This document shows, piece after piece, positions 37,153-46,550 of a DNA stretch of 64,000 nucleotides. The position numbers were made by a program, and so were the translations under genes. This stretch comes from Arthrobacter sp. SPG23. GTDB lineage: Bacteria; Actinomycetota; Actinomycetes; Actinomycetales; Micrococcaceae. The stretch spans positions 1-64,000 of the forward strand of contig NZ_JYCN01000017.1 of the NCBI RefSeq assembly GCF_000876655.1, read 5' to 3'. Position 1 is the first letter of the stretch; each line of letters begins with the position of its first letter. The notes beneath the pieces were generated by a model. It had not been told where the DNA came from, searched no databases, and worked only from the letters and a program-made list of their open reading frames with translations.

Positions 37153-38010
37153 TTACTGGCGGGCGGAGTGCTCACGCACGCGCATCAGCCATTCGGCAAC
37201 GAGGGCTTGCAGGATGCCGGGCTGCTCGTGCATCAAAGCGTGGCCGGCACGGTCGACCACCGCAAAGGTGGCGCGAGGGTAGTGCCGGACCAGGTCCCAC
37301 GGGCCCGCGTGCCCGGCGGTGGCATCCTGGCGTCCGGCAAGGATCAACACTGGATGGGGATAAGCTTTCGCGCTTTCCGGCGGATCCCGTAGCTCCCAGT
37401 GCGAAAAGATTCGCCCGAGGCCCGGCTCGTCAACAAGTGACATCGCGGGAGCCGTGTACTCCCGGAACCGACGCAGGGTTTCCGCCGTCTGCACAACGAA
37501 GTAGCTACGGTAACTGGCCTCAAGATCCGGTCCCACATCGCCCGGCATATCGACCTCCGAAGCAAGGACCTCGTGCGTGGGCACGTCACGCGTCTTCGCG
37601 CCAACCGGGCAGATGAGCCCCAGCCCGATGGCCTGATCGGATCTCTCATCGGCAATGGCACGGGCTAAGTACCCGCCGTACGAATGACCAATGACAAGAA
37701 ACGGTTCATCGCCAATAACGCTGTCGATGAGGCCGTGCAGAGTGTCCAGCACGTCATCGTTGCTGGCAACCGCCTCGGGCGCGGGGGTGCGGCCCATTCC
37801 CGGCAGGTCCGGATAGAGTCGCCGAAAGCCGGAAACGTTGCAGAATATCGGTTCAAGGGCGCCAGCGATCTCGCGATGGTCGACACCAGCCCCGTGGAGA
37901 GCGAAAACCGGAGTGCCGCTGCCGTTCTCGGCGAAGTGCACAGGCACTCCACTCACCGTGCATTCCATCCGGACAGTGTAGAGCGGGTCGTGGCTCTCGT
38001 ACATCGTCAC
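37153..38010 (-). CDS. Alpha/beta hydrolase
   Basis: Soluble hydrolase of 285 residues. VFALHGAGVDHRE is the oxyanion region, LVIGHSYGGYLARA holds the nucleophile Ser, LILAGRQDATAG the acid and VDRAGHALMHEQP the His, so the triad is complete. Resembles esterase/epoxide-hydrolase-like members acting on small esters or C-C bonds. Monocistronic and convergent with ppsA. Substrate unknown. Confidence 0.85.
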   Translation of the reverse strand: MTMYESHDPLYTVRMECTVSGVPVHFAENGSGTPVFALHGAGVDHREIAGALEPIFCNVSGFRRLYPDLPGMGRTPAPEAVASNDDVLDTLHGLIDSVIGDEPFLVIGHSYGGYLARAIADERSDQAIGLGLICPVGAKTRDVPTHEVLASEVDMPGDVGPDLEASYRSYFVVQTAETLRRFREYTAPAMSLVDEPGLGRIFSHWELRDPPESAKAYPHPVLILAGRQDATAGHAGPWDLVRHYPRATFAVVDRAGHALMHEQPGILQALVAEWLMRVREHSARQ

Positions 38011-38166
38011 TGGGCGAGTGCTCGCGTTGAGAGCGACGCATCGCGGGCAACGCAGGGTCCAAATACCCTGTCCGGGTTGATTTCCCTGCGGCTAGTGTCA
38101 GCTGAGGCAGATGGCGGCACATATTCGAGCCGGTCTGTCGTCAGCCGAATGATTTAGGGGATGACT

Positions 38167-38343
38167 ATGGCCAGGGATTCAGAGGCGGCAGGAGGGCCGG
38201 GACTTGGCACCGGAAAGCCAGCTGCGGCAGCACCGGAGGCGAAGGACAGCGACCTTCCGTCCACGGATCCGGGCGTTGCCGGGACAGCCGCAGGCAATGG
38301 CGGCCTGCGTGGGTATGATCGCGAATTGTGGCCGCCGCTGTAG
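38167..38343 (+). CDS. Possible small hypothetical protein
   Basis: Open frame of 58 residues, rich in Ala, Gly, Pro and acidic residues, probably disordered, ending LRGYDRELWPPL. AGGGG lies six bases before this ATG, better placed than for the in-frame ATG at 38161. No family recognised and low complexity makes the call weak. Confidence 0.35.
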   Translation: MARDSEAAGGPGLGTGKPAAAAPEAKDSDLPSTDPGVAGTAAGNGGLRGYDRELWPPL

Positions 38344-38435
38344 CGGTGCGCACGTGACCCGGACCGCCTGGTGACCAGTGCCCAGGAGGCCCTGTGGCCC
38401 TACTCCGGGGGGCCGTCAATCCATAGCATTGCGTC

Positions 38436-38852
38436 ATGGAACAGATGCAGGAAACCAGCGCCGAAGAACCGGCATTGTCTGCCACCACGGTTTTCGCCAG
38501 CCTCTCAGAGTTGAGGGACGCCCCCGGCTATAGCCCGAGGGCAATAGCCGAAAGGCTCATAAATTCGCTGGGTTCTGAAGCCGCGGCACCCCTGCTGGGC
38601 GTCAGTATCGGACTCTTGGATCGTTGGGCATCGGGCCAGGACGCGCCGGACGCGGCCGGCCGGCTCCAGCTTGCGGACCTGGACGCCCTCGTCGGGCACC
38701 TCCATGGTGCCTTCACGCCGGCCCAGGCCATGCTCTGGATGTGCAGCCCCAATGTGCAGCTCGGCTCCAGACCCATAGATGTGTACCGCATGCAGGGGTC
38801 GGCGCCGGTGATCGGCGCCATCCGGGCCCACGTCCAGGAGGGCCAAGCATGA
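38436..38852 (+). CDS. MbcA/ParS/Xre-like antitoxin-fold protein, orphan
   Basis: Protein of 138 residues. Residues ~30-70 form a helical, HTH-like part (AIAERLINSLGSEAAAPLLGVSIGLLDRWASG as helices and turn). The tail, LWMCSPNVQLGSRPIDVYRMQGSAPVIGAI (residues ~100-130), resembles the toxin-binding domain of Xre/MbcA/ParS antitoxins (W-x-P-N-xx-LG-xRP-D). No RES-type toxin gene is next to it. Its stop overlaps the tspO start (ATGA). It may be a transcription factor or a domesticated antitoxin; the family assignment is moderately sure. Confidence 0.6.
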   Translation: MEQMQETSAEEPALSATTVFASLSELRDAPGYSPRAIAERLINSLGSEAAAPLLGVSIGLLDRWASGQDAPDAAGRLQLADLDALVGHLHGAFTPAQAMLWMCSPNVQLGSRPIDVYRMQGSAPVIGAIRAHVQEGQA

Positions 38853-39367
38853 AACTCTTGACAGTAGCGTGGACGGCAGCCGCGACCGCAGCCACCGCAG
38901 CGGCCGGGGCGGTGGCGACAGATCCTGATAGCCGCTGGTATCAGCGGCTGCGGAAGCCGGACTGGCAGCCGCCCGCCCTTGCCTTTCCCGTCGTGTGGAC
39001 GGCCCTTTACGCGGACCTTGCCGTGAGTTCCGCCGTCGCCCTCGACAGTCAAAGGGTGCCCGAGAGTGCCGGCCGACCGGGCAGGCAGCGGCGGGAGGCA
39101 CGCGCCTACCGCGGCGCCCTGGCCGCGAACCTGGTTCTCAACGCGACGTGGAGCTGGCTCTTCTGGCGTGCCCGCCGGCCGTGGCTGGCCGCGCTGGAGG
39201 CCGCAGTGCTGGCTGCGAGCAGCGCAGACCTCGTGCGGCGTACGTACCGCCTGAACCGCAGCGCCGGCGTGGCGCTGGCCCCTTATGCGCTCTGGTGCGG
39301 CTTCGCCACCGCTTTGTCGGCGGCAGTCGCGAGGCTCAACCCCGGAATGGACGGCCGGCAGCCGTAG
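38849..39367 (+). CDS. tspO: TspO/MBR-family membrane protein
   Basis: Membrane protein of 172 residues with five hydrophobic segments, related to the tryptophan-rich sensor TspO. KPDWQPPALAFPVVWTALY matches the core motif KPxWxPPxxxFxxVWxxLY. NLVLNATWSWLFWRARRP is the second signature. TspO proteins bind porphyrins and affect oxidative stress responses. The last loop is more Arg-rich than usual. Start is fixed by the ATGA overlap with the ParS-like gene. Confidence 0.85.
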   Translation: MKLLTVAWTAAATAATAAAGAVATDPDSRWYQRLRKPDWQPPALAFPVVWTALYADLAVSSAVALDSQRVPESAGRPGRQRREARAYRGALAANLVLNATWSWLFWRARRPWLAALEAAVLAASSADLVRRTYRLNRSAGVALAPYALWCGFATALSAAVARLNPGMDGRQP

Positions 39368-39372
39368 CCGGC

Positions 39373-39795
39373 CTAATCGGCGTACGGCCGCTTTCGCTGC
39401 TGTTTTGTGGCCGCCCGCTGTTGCTTGGCTGCGAGGCGCCGGCGGTTTGAGCCCCGGGTGGGTTTTGTTGGGCGCCGGGGGGCAGCTTCGGGAGCAAGGG
39501 TCTCTGCCACCAGGCCGGAGAGCTTCGCCAGGGCGATCTCGCGATTGCGCAGCTGTGAGCGCTGCTCGGAGGCGGTCACGGTGATGACCCCGGAGATCAG
39601 GCGTCTTTCGAGGCGCGTGAGCAGCATCCGCCGTTGGTTGTCCGAAAGCGCCGCGGACCCGCCGATGTTCCAGAAGAGTTCGACGCGGCTGTCCGAGGTG
39701 TTGACGTGCTGACCGCCGGGCCCGGACGAACGCGAGAACCGCCAGCCGAGCTCGGAGGCGGGAATCGTGAGCGCGGGCGACACCTCCAGATCCAT
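39373..39795 (-). CDS. arfB: Alternative ribosome-rescue factor, peptidyl-tRNA hydrolase
   Basis: Protein of 140 residues with the release-factor loop SSGPGGQHVNTSDSRVEL, whose GGQ motif hydrolyses the peptidyl-tRNA on stalled ribosomes. The C-terminal tail is basic (RRLAAKQQRAATKQQRKRP), as in ArfB/ICT1, where it fills the empty mRNA channel. I placed the start at 39795 by family length; an in-frame ATG at 39816 adds seven residues. Convergent with tspO, five bases between stops. Confidence 0.9.
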   Translation of the reverse strand: MDLEVSPALTIPASELGWRFSRSSGPGGQHVNTSDSRVELFWNIGGSAALSDNQRRMLLTRLERRLISGVITVTASEQRSQLRNREIALAKLSGLVAETLAPEAAPRRPTKPTRGSNRRRLAAKQQRAATKQQRKRPYAD

Positions 39796-39896
39796 GCAAC
39801 CAGCGTTGCACAACATGGGCGCAATCGAAGAGCCCGGCCCCTCGCACGCTAAAGTAGGGGCGTCCTAGTGGGTGAGGGGGGCATGCCGGCCCGCAG

Positions 39897-41063
39897 TCAG
39901 GTTGCCTGCCAGCCGGTCGGGAGCGTCTTCAACCCGTAGACGATGGTGCTGTCCATCCGTTCAAGGTGCGCTCCCGGAGCGAGGGTCAGTCCCGGCAGCC
40001 GGGACAGGAGGGCTTCCAGCGCAATCTTGGCTTCGAGTCTTGCAAGCGGTGCCCCGAGGCAGAAGTGAATGCCGTGGCCGAAAGCCAGATGCCGGGACTG
40101 GCCCCGGTCGATGTCGAACTCGGCAGCGCGCTGGAACTGCAGCTCGTCGCGGTTTGCGGAGCCGATCCACGCTACTACGGGGGCGCCGGCCGGAATCTGA
40201 ACGTCGCCCAAAGTGGTCTCGGCGACTGCCACCCGGTACATGGACTGGACGGGGGACCGAAAGCGGAGCACTTCTTCGACGGCCTGGGGGAGCAGTGATG
40301 GTTCCGTCACTAACCGCTCCATGCTGCCGGGCACCTCGGTAAAGCAAAGTACCGCGTTGCCTATCAGGTTCGTGGTTGTTTCGTTGCCGGCGACCAGCAG
40401 CAGGGCGCAGAAGCCAAGCAGCTCGGCCACGTTTAGTTTCTGCCCGTCGATCTCGGCGGCGAGCAGGTTGCTGATCAGATCATCGCCGGGCCGACTCCGT
40501 CGCTGTTCGATGAGGTCCAGGAAGTATCCGGTCATTTCCCGGTTAGTGGCCTGGTGGTCTTCCGTCGTCGCACTGGTGCGCGTTTGGCTGACGATCACAT
40601 CGGACCACTGTTTAAAGCGGTCCCGGTCACCCGAGGGTATACCCATGAGTTCCGAGATCACGATGACAGGCAACGGGTACGCCAGCTCCTCGATCAGGTC
40701 GGCCCCGCCGCGGGAAGCGAACCCGTCCAGCAGTTCTTGCGTCAGCTCGGAGATGCGGGGAGCAAGTGCGTCCACGGCTTTCGGCGTGAACGCCTGGGTC
40801 ACCAGGGAGCGCAATTGCCGGTGCCGCGGCGGGTCAGTGGTGATCAGGCTCGAGGCGAACAGCTGGCCTGTCTCGGAGGGATCGTCGCCGCCCATCCGTG
40901 AAGAAAAACTGGCATGTTCTGACAGCACCCGTTGCACGTCGTCGTACCGGAACACATGCCAGCTGCCCGATTGCTCATCGTGAAAGACGGGGGCGGCTTC
41001 CCTCATTCTCGCGTAATGGGGAAAAGGATCCAGCGGGTGATCGTTGGCCGCGGCGAAGTCCAT
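39897..41063 (-). CDS. Cytochrome P450 (bacterial class I)
   Basis: Monooxygenase of 388 residues. It has the oxygen-binding I helix LLVAGNETTTNLIG, the ExxR of the K helix in EEVLRFRSP and the haem-binding FGHGIHFCLGAPLAR. AGAGAGG precedes the ATG. No ferredoxin or reductase gene is adjacent, so electrons must come from partners elsewhere. Substrate unknown. Confidence 0.92.
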   Translation of the reverse strand: MDFAAANDHPLDPFPHYARMREAAPVFHDEQSGSWHVFRYDDVQRVLSEHASFSSRMGGDDPSETGQLFASSLITTDPPRHRQLRSLVTQAFTPKAVDALAPRISELTQELLDGFASRGGADLIEELAYPLPVIVISELMGIPSGDRDRFKQWSDVIVSQTRTSATTEDHQATNREMTGYFLDLIEQRRSRPGDDLISNLLAAEIDGQKLNVAELLGFCALLLVAGNETTTNLIGNAVLCFTEVPGSMERLVTEPSLLPQAVEEVLRFRSPVQSMYRVAVAETTLGDVQIPAGAPVVAWIGSANRDELQFQRAAEFDIDRGQSRHLAFGHGIHFCLGAPLARLEAKIALEALLSRLPGLTLAPGAHLERMDSTIVYGLKTLPTGWQAT

Positions 41064-41243
41064 GGCTGGCCTCTCTGCTCAGCCCGGCGGTCTAGCGGAA
41101 TGGACGAACCGTCGGGACGTCGGGTTGATGGACCGGGGACCCGAGTTTATCCGACGTCGGCCCCGCACAACAGTGGTCATCAGGCCCTTCCATGCCCGCC
41201 GGCTATCGGGCGGGGTCGGTCGGTGGCTCGAAGGCGACGTCAC

Positions 41244-41957
41244 TTACACGAGCGGCCACGGGTAACGCATGCCGGTGGGGTCAACCGGAAGCACGCCTTC
41301 GCGGAGCAACCGTTGGACCCGGCGCCGCAGAGCAGTGGCCTCCGCGTGGTCGAGGAGCTCGGCAACCTCTGGCGGCACGTCCTCCGCGAGTGGTGCGATG
41401 TCCTTAAGCAGTGCAGCGGGGATGGGGGCACCTGCGAAGTCCCAGATCACGGTGCGGAGTTTGAAGTCGGCCGAGAAGCACAGCCCGTGGTCGATGCCCC
41501 ACAACCGTCCGTCGTGGCCGCGCAGGACATGACCGCTCTTGCGGTCGGTGTTGTTGGCGACGCAATCGAACAAGGCGATCTGCAGCAGGATGTGATGGAT
41601 CTGGGGCGAGTCCGCGTAGAGGGTGAAATAGTGCTCCCGGAAGTCACCCTCGACGAACCACTGGAGCGACCCGATCCCCAGGGGAGAGTCTTCGCGGATC
41701 ACGGTGGGCGGCACGATTCCCCACTGCAGGTGCTCACTGAGCAGGTACGCCGCGCGTTCGCGGCGGTAGAGTCCGGGCTCGAAATCGACAAGCGGCCGTT
41801 CCCCGGCCTCCGGCTTGTAGACCGCCCAGGCGGAGTCGTGCCCGCACGAGACCTGGGCCAGGAAGGTCGCGTTGCTGCCGCGCGGGATCCGTCCCAGCAA
41901 CTCGACGGCACCCTCCGTGAGCAGAGTCAGCTCCCGCCCGGACACCGGCAGTCCCAC
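41244..41957 (-). CDS. SCO1664-family protein (PI3/4-kinase-like fold)
   Basis: Protein of 237 residues of a family widespread in actinobacteria. It shows kinase-like features: a lysine in WAVYKPEAGERPL, IALFDCVANNTDRKSGHVL (catalytic-loop-like) and LWGIDHGLCFSADFKLRTV (metal-site-like). Biochemical function is not known to me. GTG start directly after the stop of the phosphomutase-like gene, so both are one operon. In many actinobacteria these two genes sit with mshC of mycothiol synthesis, which is not in this window. Confidence 0.8.
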   Translation of the reverse strand: MGLPVSGRELTLLTEGAVELLGRIPRGSNATFLAQVSCGHDSAWAVYKPEAGERPLVDFEPGLYRRERAAYLLSEHLQWGIVPPTVIREDSPLGIGSLQWFVEGDFREHYFTLYADSPQIHHILLQIALFDCVANNTDRKSGHVLRGHDGRLWGIDHGLCFSADFKLRTVIWDFAGAPIPAALLKDIAPLAEDVPPEVAELLDHAEATALRRRVQRLLREGVLPVDPTGMRYPWPLV

Positions 41958-41958
41958 G

Positions 41959-42618
41959 TCACGATGCCCTCAGTCCGCTCAAGGGCTCCAGGGTCGAGTT
42001 CACCGTCAGCACTGCGGGGGACAGGCCCTCCGCATAGGAGATGGCCGAAACGGACCCCGGGTTGATGACGATCCGCTGGAAGTGGTCCAACTGCGTGCCC
42101 AGGGCGTGGGCGACGGCGGCTTTGATGGGGTCGGCGTGGGAGAAGCAGACGACGACGCCCCCGGCGTGAGCGGCGCACAGCACCTCCAGCGCCCCCACGA
42201 TCCGGGCCTGCATCTCCGCGAAGCTTTCGCCGTTCGGGAAGCGGAAGGCCGACGGAGTCCGCTGCACGGTTTGCCACTCCGGCAGGCCCGCCAGCTCGGC
42301 GAGCGCGGCACCGGTCCAGTCGCCGAAGTCGCACTCGAGCAGGCCGGCGTCCTGGTTCACTGCGAGTCCGGTGCGGGCCGCCGTGGGCTCTGCAGTCTCG
42401 CGGGCGCGCTCCAGCGGCGAGGAGTAGATGACGTCCACGGCAAGGCCCGCGAGCCGGTCCGCGACCCGTTCTGCCTGGGCCTGCCCGCGTTCGGACAGGT
42501 GCAGTCCCGGGGTGCGGCCGGGCAGCACCATGCCCGTGGTGGGCGTCTCCCCGTGGCGCACCAGAAGGAGGAGGGTGTTCTGCGGTGTCGCTGGTGCCGA
42601 CGGCGTTGCTGCAGTCAT
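41959..42618 (-). CDS. MSMEG_4193-family histidine phosphatase (putative phosphomutase)
   Basis: Protein of 219 residues of the histidine phosphatase superfamily. LLLLVRHGETPTTGMVLPGR holds the catalytic RHG, IYSSPLERARETA the second arginine and VVCFSHADPIKAAVAHAL the second histidine. I chose ATG 42618 (AAGCTGG six bases upstream); readings further upstream in this frame run against the divergent ATPase gene. First of a two-gene unit with SCO1664. Substrate unknown. Confidence 0.82.
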   Translation of the reverse strand: MTAATPSAPATPQNTLLLLVRHGETPTTGMVLPGRTPGLHLSERGQAQAERVADRLAGLAVDVIYSSPLERARETAEPTAARTGLAVNQDAGLLECDFGDWTGAALAELAGLPEWQTVQRTPSAFRFPNGESFAEMQARIVGALEVLCAAHAGGVVVCFSHADPIKAAVAHALGTQLDHFQRIVINPGSVSAISYAEGLSPAVLTVNSTLEPLSGLRAS

Positions 42619-42765
42619 CACCATCCAGCTTAACGTTCGCCGCTCCCACGTGCTTCGCAAGCCCGGCCGGGGGCAGACGGACGGTTCTCTTACCGGGGGC
42701 ACGTGCGCGGGAATCTTTGGGCAATTCCCTCGATTCGCCGCACGTTCGAGGACTACGGTAGAGGA

Positions 42766-44154
42766 GTGAGTGATCGTCCCGATATTTTCACCGTTGGTGA
42801 ATTGCGTGCAGCAGGCCATGTCCTGAAGGATCTGCGCCACGAGATCCGCGGCAACCTGCTCGCCGCGCTCGCCGCCGGCCGTGATCCTTGGCCCGGGCTG
42901 TACGGTTTCAGCCGAACCGTTCTGCCCCAGCTCGAGCGTGCCCTGATCGCCGGCCACGATGTGGTCCTGCTGGGCGAACGGGGCCAGGGAAAGACACGGC
43001 TCCTCCGCACCCTGGTGGGACTGCTCGACGAGTGGTCCCCGGTGATCGAGGGATCGGAACTGAACGAACACCCTTTCGAACCGATCACGGAACACTCCCG
43101 CGCCCGTGTCCTCACCGAAGGGGACCGGCTGCGCGTGTCATGGCGGCACCGCTCGGAACGCTACGTCGAGAAGCTCGCCACCCCGGACACGTCCGTCGCA
43201 GACCTCATCGGCGACGTCGACCCGATGCGGGTGGCTGAAGGCCGCCGGCTGGGCGACCCGGAAACCATCCACTACGGCCTGGTCCCGCGTTCCAACCGCG
43301 GGATCATCGCGATTAACGAACTGCCCGACCTCGCCGAGCGGATCCAGGTTGCGATGCTCAACGTGATGGAAGAGCGCGACATCCAGATCCGCGGCTACGT
43401 GCTTCGGCTGCCGCTCGACGTGCTCGTCGTCGCGTCCGCCAATCCGGAGGACTACACCAACCGCGGCCGGATCATCACGCCCCTGAAGGACCGCTTCGGT
43501 GCCGAGATCCGGACCCACTACCCGATAGAGCTGGAGGACGAGGTGTCCGTCATCCGGCAGGAGGGGCGGCTGGTGGCAGACGTCCCGCCCGTGATCCTTG
43601 AGATCCTGGCACGCTATACCCGCGCGCTGCGCCAGTCTCCGGCCATCAACCAGACGTCCGGCGTTTCGGCGCGTTTCGCCATTGCGGGCGCAGAAACCGT
43701 CGCCGCCGCGGCGCTGCGGCGGGCCAGCGTCCGCGGGGAGGACGAGGCAGTTGCCCGGATCATCGATTTGGAGACTGCAGTGGAGGTCCTGACGGGAAAA
43801 ATTGAGTTCGAATCAGGGGAGGAAGGGCGTGAACAAGCCGTGCTCGACCACCTCCTCCGCACGGCCACTGCCGAAGCCGTTCGGGCGCATTACCAAGGTA
43901 TCGACCTGGGCCCGCTCGTTGCGGCGCTGGACGGCCACCGGACCGTAACCACCGGAGATCATGTCACGGCGCGGGAGTTCCTCGAGAACCTCCCTCCACT
44001 GGACGGGGCACCCCTCTACGACGAGATCAGCGGGCGCCTGAACGCCAAAAACGACGGCCAGCGCGCCGCCGCAATCGAACTCGCACTGGAGGGCCTTTTC
44101 CTCGCGCGGCGGATCTCGAAGGAGTCCGACGACGAAGAGACGATCTACGGCTAG
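42766..44154 (+). CDS. MoxR/ChlI-like AAA+ ATPase
   Basis: AAA+ protein of 462 residues. VVLLGERGQGKTRLLRTL is the P-loop, GIIAINELPDL the Walker B region, LVVASANPEDYTNRGRI sensor 1. It resembles magnesium-chelatase I and MoxR ATPases, which work with VWA-domain partners as metal-insertion or complex-assembly chaperones. The VWA gene follows 27 bases later. GTG start with a possible -10 (TACGGT) about six bases earlier, so the message may be leaderless; the start is not certain. Confidence 0.85.
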   Translation: MSDRPDIFTVGELRAAGHVLKDLRHEIRGNLLAALAAGRDPWPGLYGFSRTVLPQLERALIAGHDVVLLGERGQGKTRLLRTLVGLLDEWSPVIEGSELNEHPFEPITEHSRARVLTEGDRLRVSWRHRSERYVEKLATPDTSVADLIGDVDPMRVAEGRRLGDPETIHYGLVPRSNRGIIAINELPDLAERIQVAMLNVMEERDIQIRGYVLRLPLDVLVVASANPEDYTNRGRIITPLKDRFGAEIRTHYPIELEDEVSVIRQEGRLVADVPPVILEILARYTRALRQSPAINQTSGVSARFAIAGAETVAAAALRRASVRGEDEAVARIIDLETAVEVLTGKIEFESGEEGREQAVLDHLLRTATAEAVRAHYQGIDLGPLVAALDGHRTVTTGDHVTAREFLENLPPLDGAPLYDEISGRLNAKNDGQRAAAIELALEGLFLARRISKESDDEETIYG

Positions 44155-44181
44155 GAACCAGGGCTAGGGATAGGCGGCATC

Positions 44182-46182
44182 ATGGGTGTGCACAACTCCA
44201 GGTACGGCCGGTACAGGGGAGGACCTGATCCGCTCGCCCCGCCGGTGGACCTGGCGGAGGCGCTCGACGCGATCGCCGAGGACGTCATGGCGGGCTACTC
44301 ACCCCGGCGGGCGCTGCAGGAATACCTGCGGCGCGGCGGCCGCAACCGTGAAGGTCTTGACGACCTCGCCGGCCGCGTTCAACAGCGCCGGAATGAGCTC
44401 TTGAGCCGCCACCGGTTGGACGGCACCCTCAGCGAGGTCCAAAAACTGCTGGATACTGCGGTGCTGGAGGAACGCAAACAGCTCGCCCGCGATGCCATGA
44501 TGGACAACACCGACCGCGCCTTCAGGGAGATGCAGCTGCAGAACCTGCCCCGTTCAACGGCGGCAGCGGTCAACGAACTCGCCTCCTATGACTGGCAGTC
44601 GAGTACCGCCCGCGAGGCCTACGACCGGATCAAGGATCTTCTGGGCCGGGAGGTGCTGGAGCAGCGGTTCGCAGGAATGAAGCAAGCACTCGAGAACGCT
44701 ACTGATGAGGACCGCGCTGCCGTGAGCGGGATGCTGCGCGACCTCAACGAGCTGCTCGGCAAGCACCGCCGCGGCGAAGACACCGACGCTGATTTTCAGG
44801 AGTTCATGTCACGTCACGGCCACCACTTTCCGGAGAATCCTCAGTCGGTCGAGGAGCTGGTGGACGCTCTCGCCCGGCGCGCGGCCGCGGCCCAGCGGCT
44901 CCTGCAATCCATGTCGCCGGAGCAGCGTGATGAGCTGATGCGGCTGTCGGCGCAGGCGTTCGGGTCACCCGAACTCATGGCGCAGCTCGATCAGCTCGAT
45001 GCCAGCCTGCGGGCGCTGCGCCCGGGGGAGGACTGGACAGGCTCCGAACGCTTCGAGGGGGAGGAAGGACTCGGGCTGGGCGACGGCACCGGCGTGCTCC
45101 AGGACATCGCTGAACTCGACGACCTCGCCGAACAGCTCTCGCAGTCCTATAACGGGTCACGACTCGACGACCTGGACCTGGATGCCCTCGCCCGCCAACT
45201 CGGGCAGAATGCCGCCGTGACGGCCCGCACCCTCGCGGAAATCGAGCGGGCGATGCAGGACGGCGGCTACCTGCGACGCGGCGCCGACGGCGACCTCCGG
45301 TTGTCACCGCAGGCCATGCGACGGCTCGGCAAGTCACTGTTGCGGGACACCGCCAGGCAGCTGTCGGGCCGGCAGGGGCGCCGGGATACGCGCGTCGCCG
45401 GGGCAGCCGGTGAGCAGACCGGCTCCAGCCGGGAATGGGAGTTCGGGGATGCCGGTGCCTGGGACGTCACGCGAACCATGACGAACGCGATCCGCCGTAC
45501 GATGGCCGACGGCGGTGACCCGAGCCGTGGAGTGCGCCTCGGGGTGGGCGACATCGAGGTGACGGAGACGGAGGCGCGCACCCAGGCCGCCGTCGCGCTG
45601 CTTGTCGACGTATCGTTTTCGATGGCCGCGGAGGGGCGGTGGGTGCCGATGAAACGCACCGCACTCGCCTTGCACCATCTCGTCTCAACGCGGTTCCGCG
45701 GGGACCGGCTGCAGCTGATCGCGTTCGGCCGGTACGCCCGGTCCATGGACATCGGCGAGCTGACGGCCCTTCCGGCCCTGCGGGAGCAGGGCACCAATCT
45801 GCATCACGGTTTGCTGCTGGCCGGCCGGTTCTTCCGCCAGCATCCGTCGATGCAGCCCGTCCTCCTGGTGGTCACCGACGGTGAACCCACCGCGCACCTG
45901 CTGCCGGGGGGAGACTCATGGTTCGACTACCCGCCGGACCCGGAGACCATCCGTGTCACGATCGCAGAGCTCGACCGTCTCGGCCGTGCAGGCACGCAGG
46001 CCACGTTTTTCCGGCTGGGTGATGACCCGGGGCTCGAGCGGTTCGTCCAGCGCATGGTCCGCCGCATCGACGGCCGGGTGGTTGCGCCCGGGACCGGGGA
46101 CCTGGGGGCGGCCGTCGTGGGAGAGTACCTCCGTGCCCACTTCCGCGGCCGCCCCTACGACGACGCCGACTGGGCCTCTTAG
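44182..46182 (+). CDS. VWA-domain protein, partner of the MoxR/ChlI-like ATPase
   Basis: Protein of 666 residues. The first ~430 residues are mostly helical, charged and Gln/Leu/Arg-rich. The C-terminal ~200 are a von Willebrand A domain with the metal site LLVDVSFSMAAEG (DxSxS), a Thr in GTNLHHGLLLAG and Asp in LLVVTDGEPTAHL. It is the expected substrate-binding partner of the ATPase encoded just upstream, analogous to ChlI-ChlD or MoxR-VWA pairs. The client is unknown. Confidence 0.84.
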   Translation: MGVHNSRYGRYRGGPDPLAPPVDLAEALDAIAEDVMAGYSPRRALQEYLRRGGRNREGLDDLAGRVQQRRNELLSRHRLDGTLSEVQKLLDTAVLEERKQLARDAMMDNTDRAFREMQLQNLPRSTAAAVNELASYDWQSSTAREAYDRIKDLLGREVLEQRFAGMKQALENATDEDRAAVSGMLRDLNELLGKHRRGEDTDADFQEFMSRHGHHFPENPQSVEELVDALARRAAAAQRLLQSMSPEQRDELMRLSAQAFGSPELMAQLDQLDASLRALRPGEDWTGSERFEGEEGLGLGDGTGVLQDIAELDDLAEQLSQSYNGSRLDDLDLDALARQLGQNAAVTARTLAEIERAMQDGGYLRRGADGDLRLSPQAMRRLGKSLLRDTARQLSGRQGRRDTRVAGAAGEQTGSSREWEFGDAGAWDVTRTMTNAIRRTMADGGDPSRGVRLGVGDIEVTETEARTQAAVALLVDVSFSMAAEGRWVPMKRTALALHHLVSTRFRGDRLQLIAFGRYARSMDIGELTALPALREQGTNLHHGLLLAGRFFRQHPSMQPVLLVVTDGEPTAHLLPGGDSWFDYPPDPETIRVTIAELDRLGRAGTQATFFRLGDDPGLERFVQRMVRRIDGRVVAPGTGDLGAAVVGEYLRAHFRGRPYDDADWAS

Positions 46183-46229
46183 GACAGATTCCCCGCCTGC
46201 CGGAGTGGCTGGGAAGCGTCGCATGACCA

Positions 46230-46508
46230 TTATTCGAAGCGCACGGCGTTCCATTCGAGGATGCGTGGCTCCGCGAGGCCCTCGGTGACGAACGGATCTT
46301 GGGCGATGAACCGCTCGGCATCCTCGCGTGAGCGGAAGATGCCCATTGACCCGGCGGCCGGATCCGTCGTTTGGAACGGGCCCAGCGCGATGAGTCCACC
46401 GCCGGCGGCGCGGAAGGCTTCGTAGTAGGCCTTATGGCGGGGGTAGGTCTCCATCAGACGCGGGCGGTCGGTACCTGCGCGCAGGCTGTACATGACGACG
46501 AATTCCAT
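46230..46508 (-). CDS. YciI-family protein
   Basis: Small protein of 92 residues of the YciI/YCII fold. HKAYYEAFRAAGGGLIALGPF contains the conserved His and the strand after it, and SMGIFRSREDAERFIAQDPF is the second signature. Members are enzyme-like dimers related to dehydrochlorinases; role here unknown. Convergent with the VWA gene. Confidence 0.85.
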   Translation of the reverse strand: MEFVVMYSLRAGTDRPRLMETYPRHKAYYEAFRAAGGGLIALGPFQTTDPAAGSMGIFRSREDAERFIAQDPFVTEGLAEPRILEWNAVRFE

Positions 46509-46550
46509 GTGAGCGATCCTACTCCGGGGCCCCTGGCCGGGCTTCCGGCC

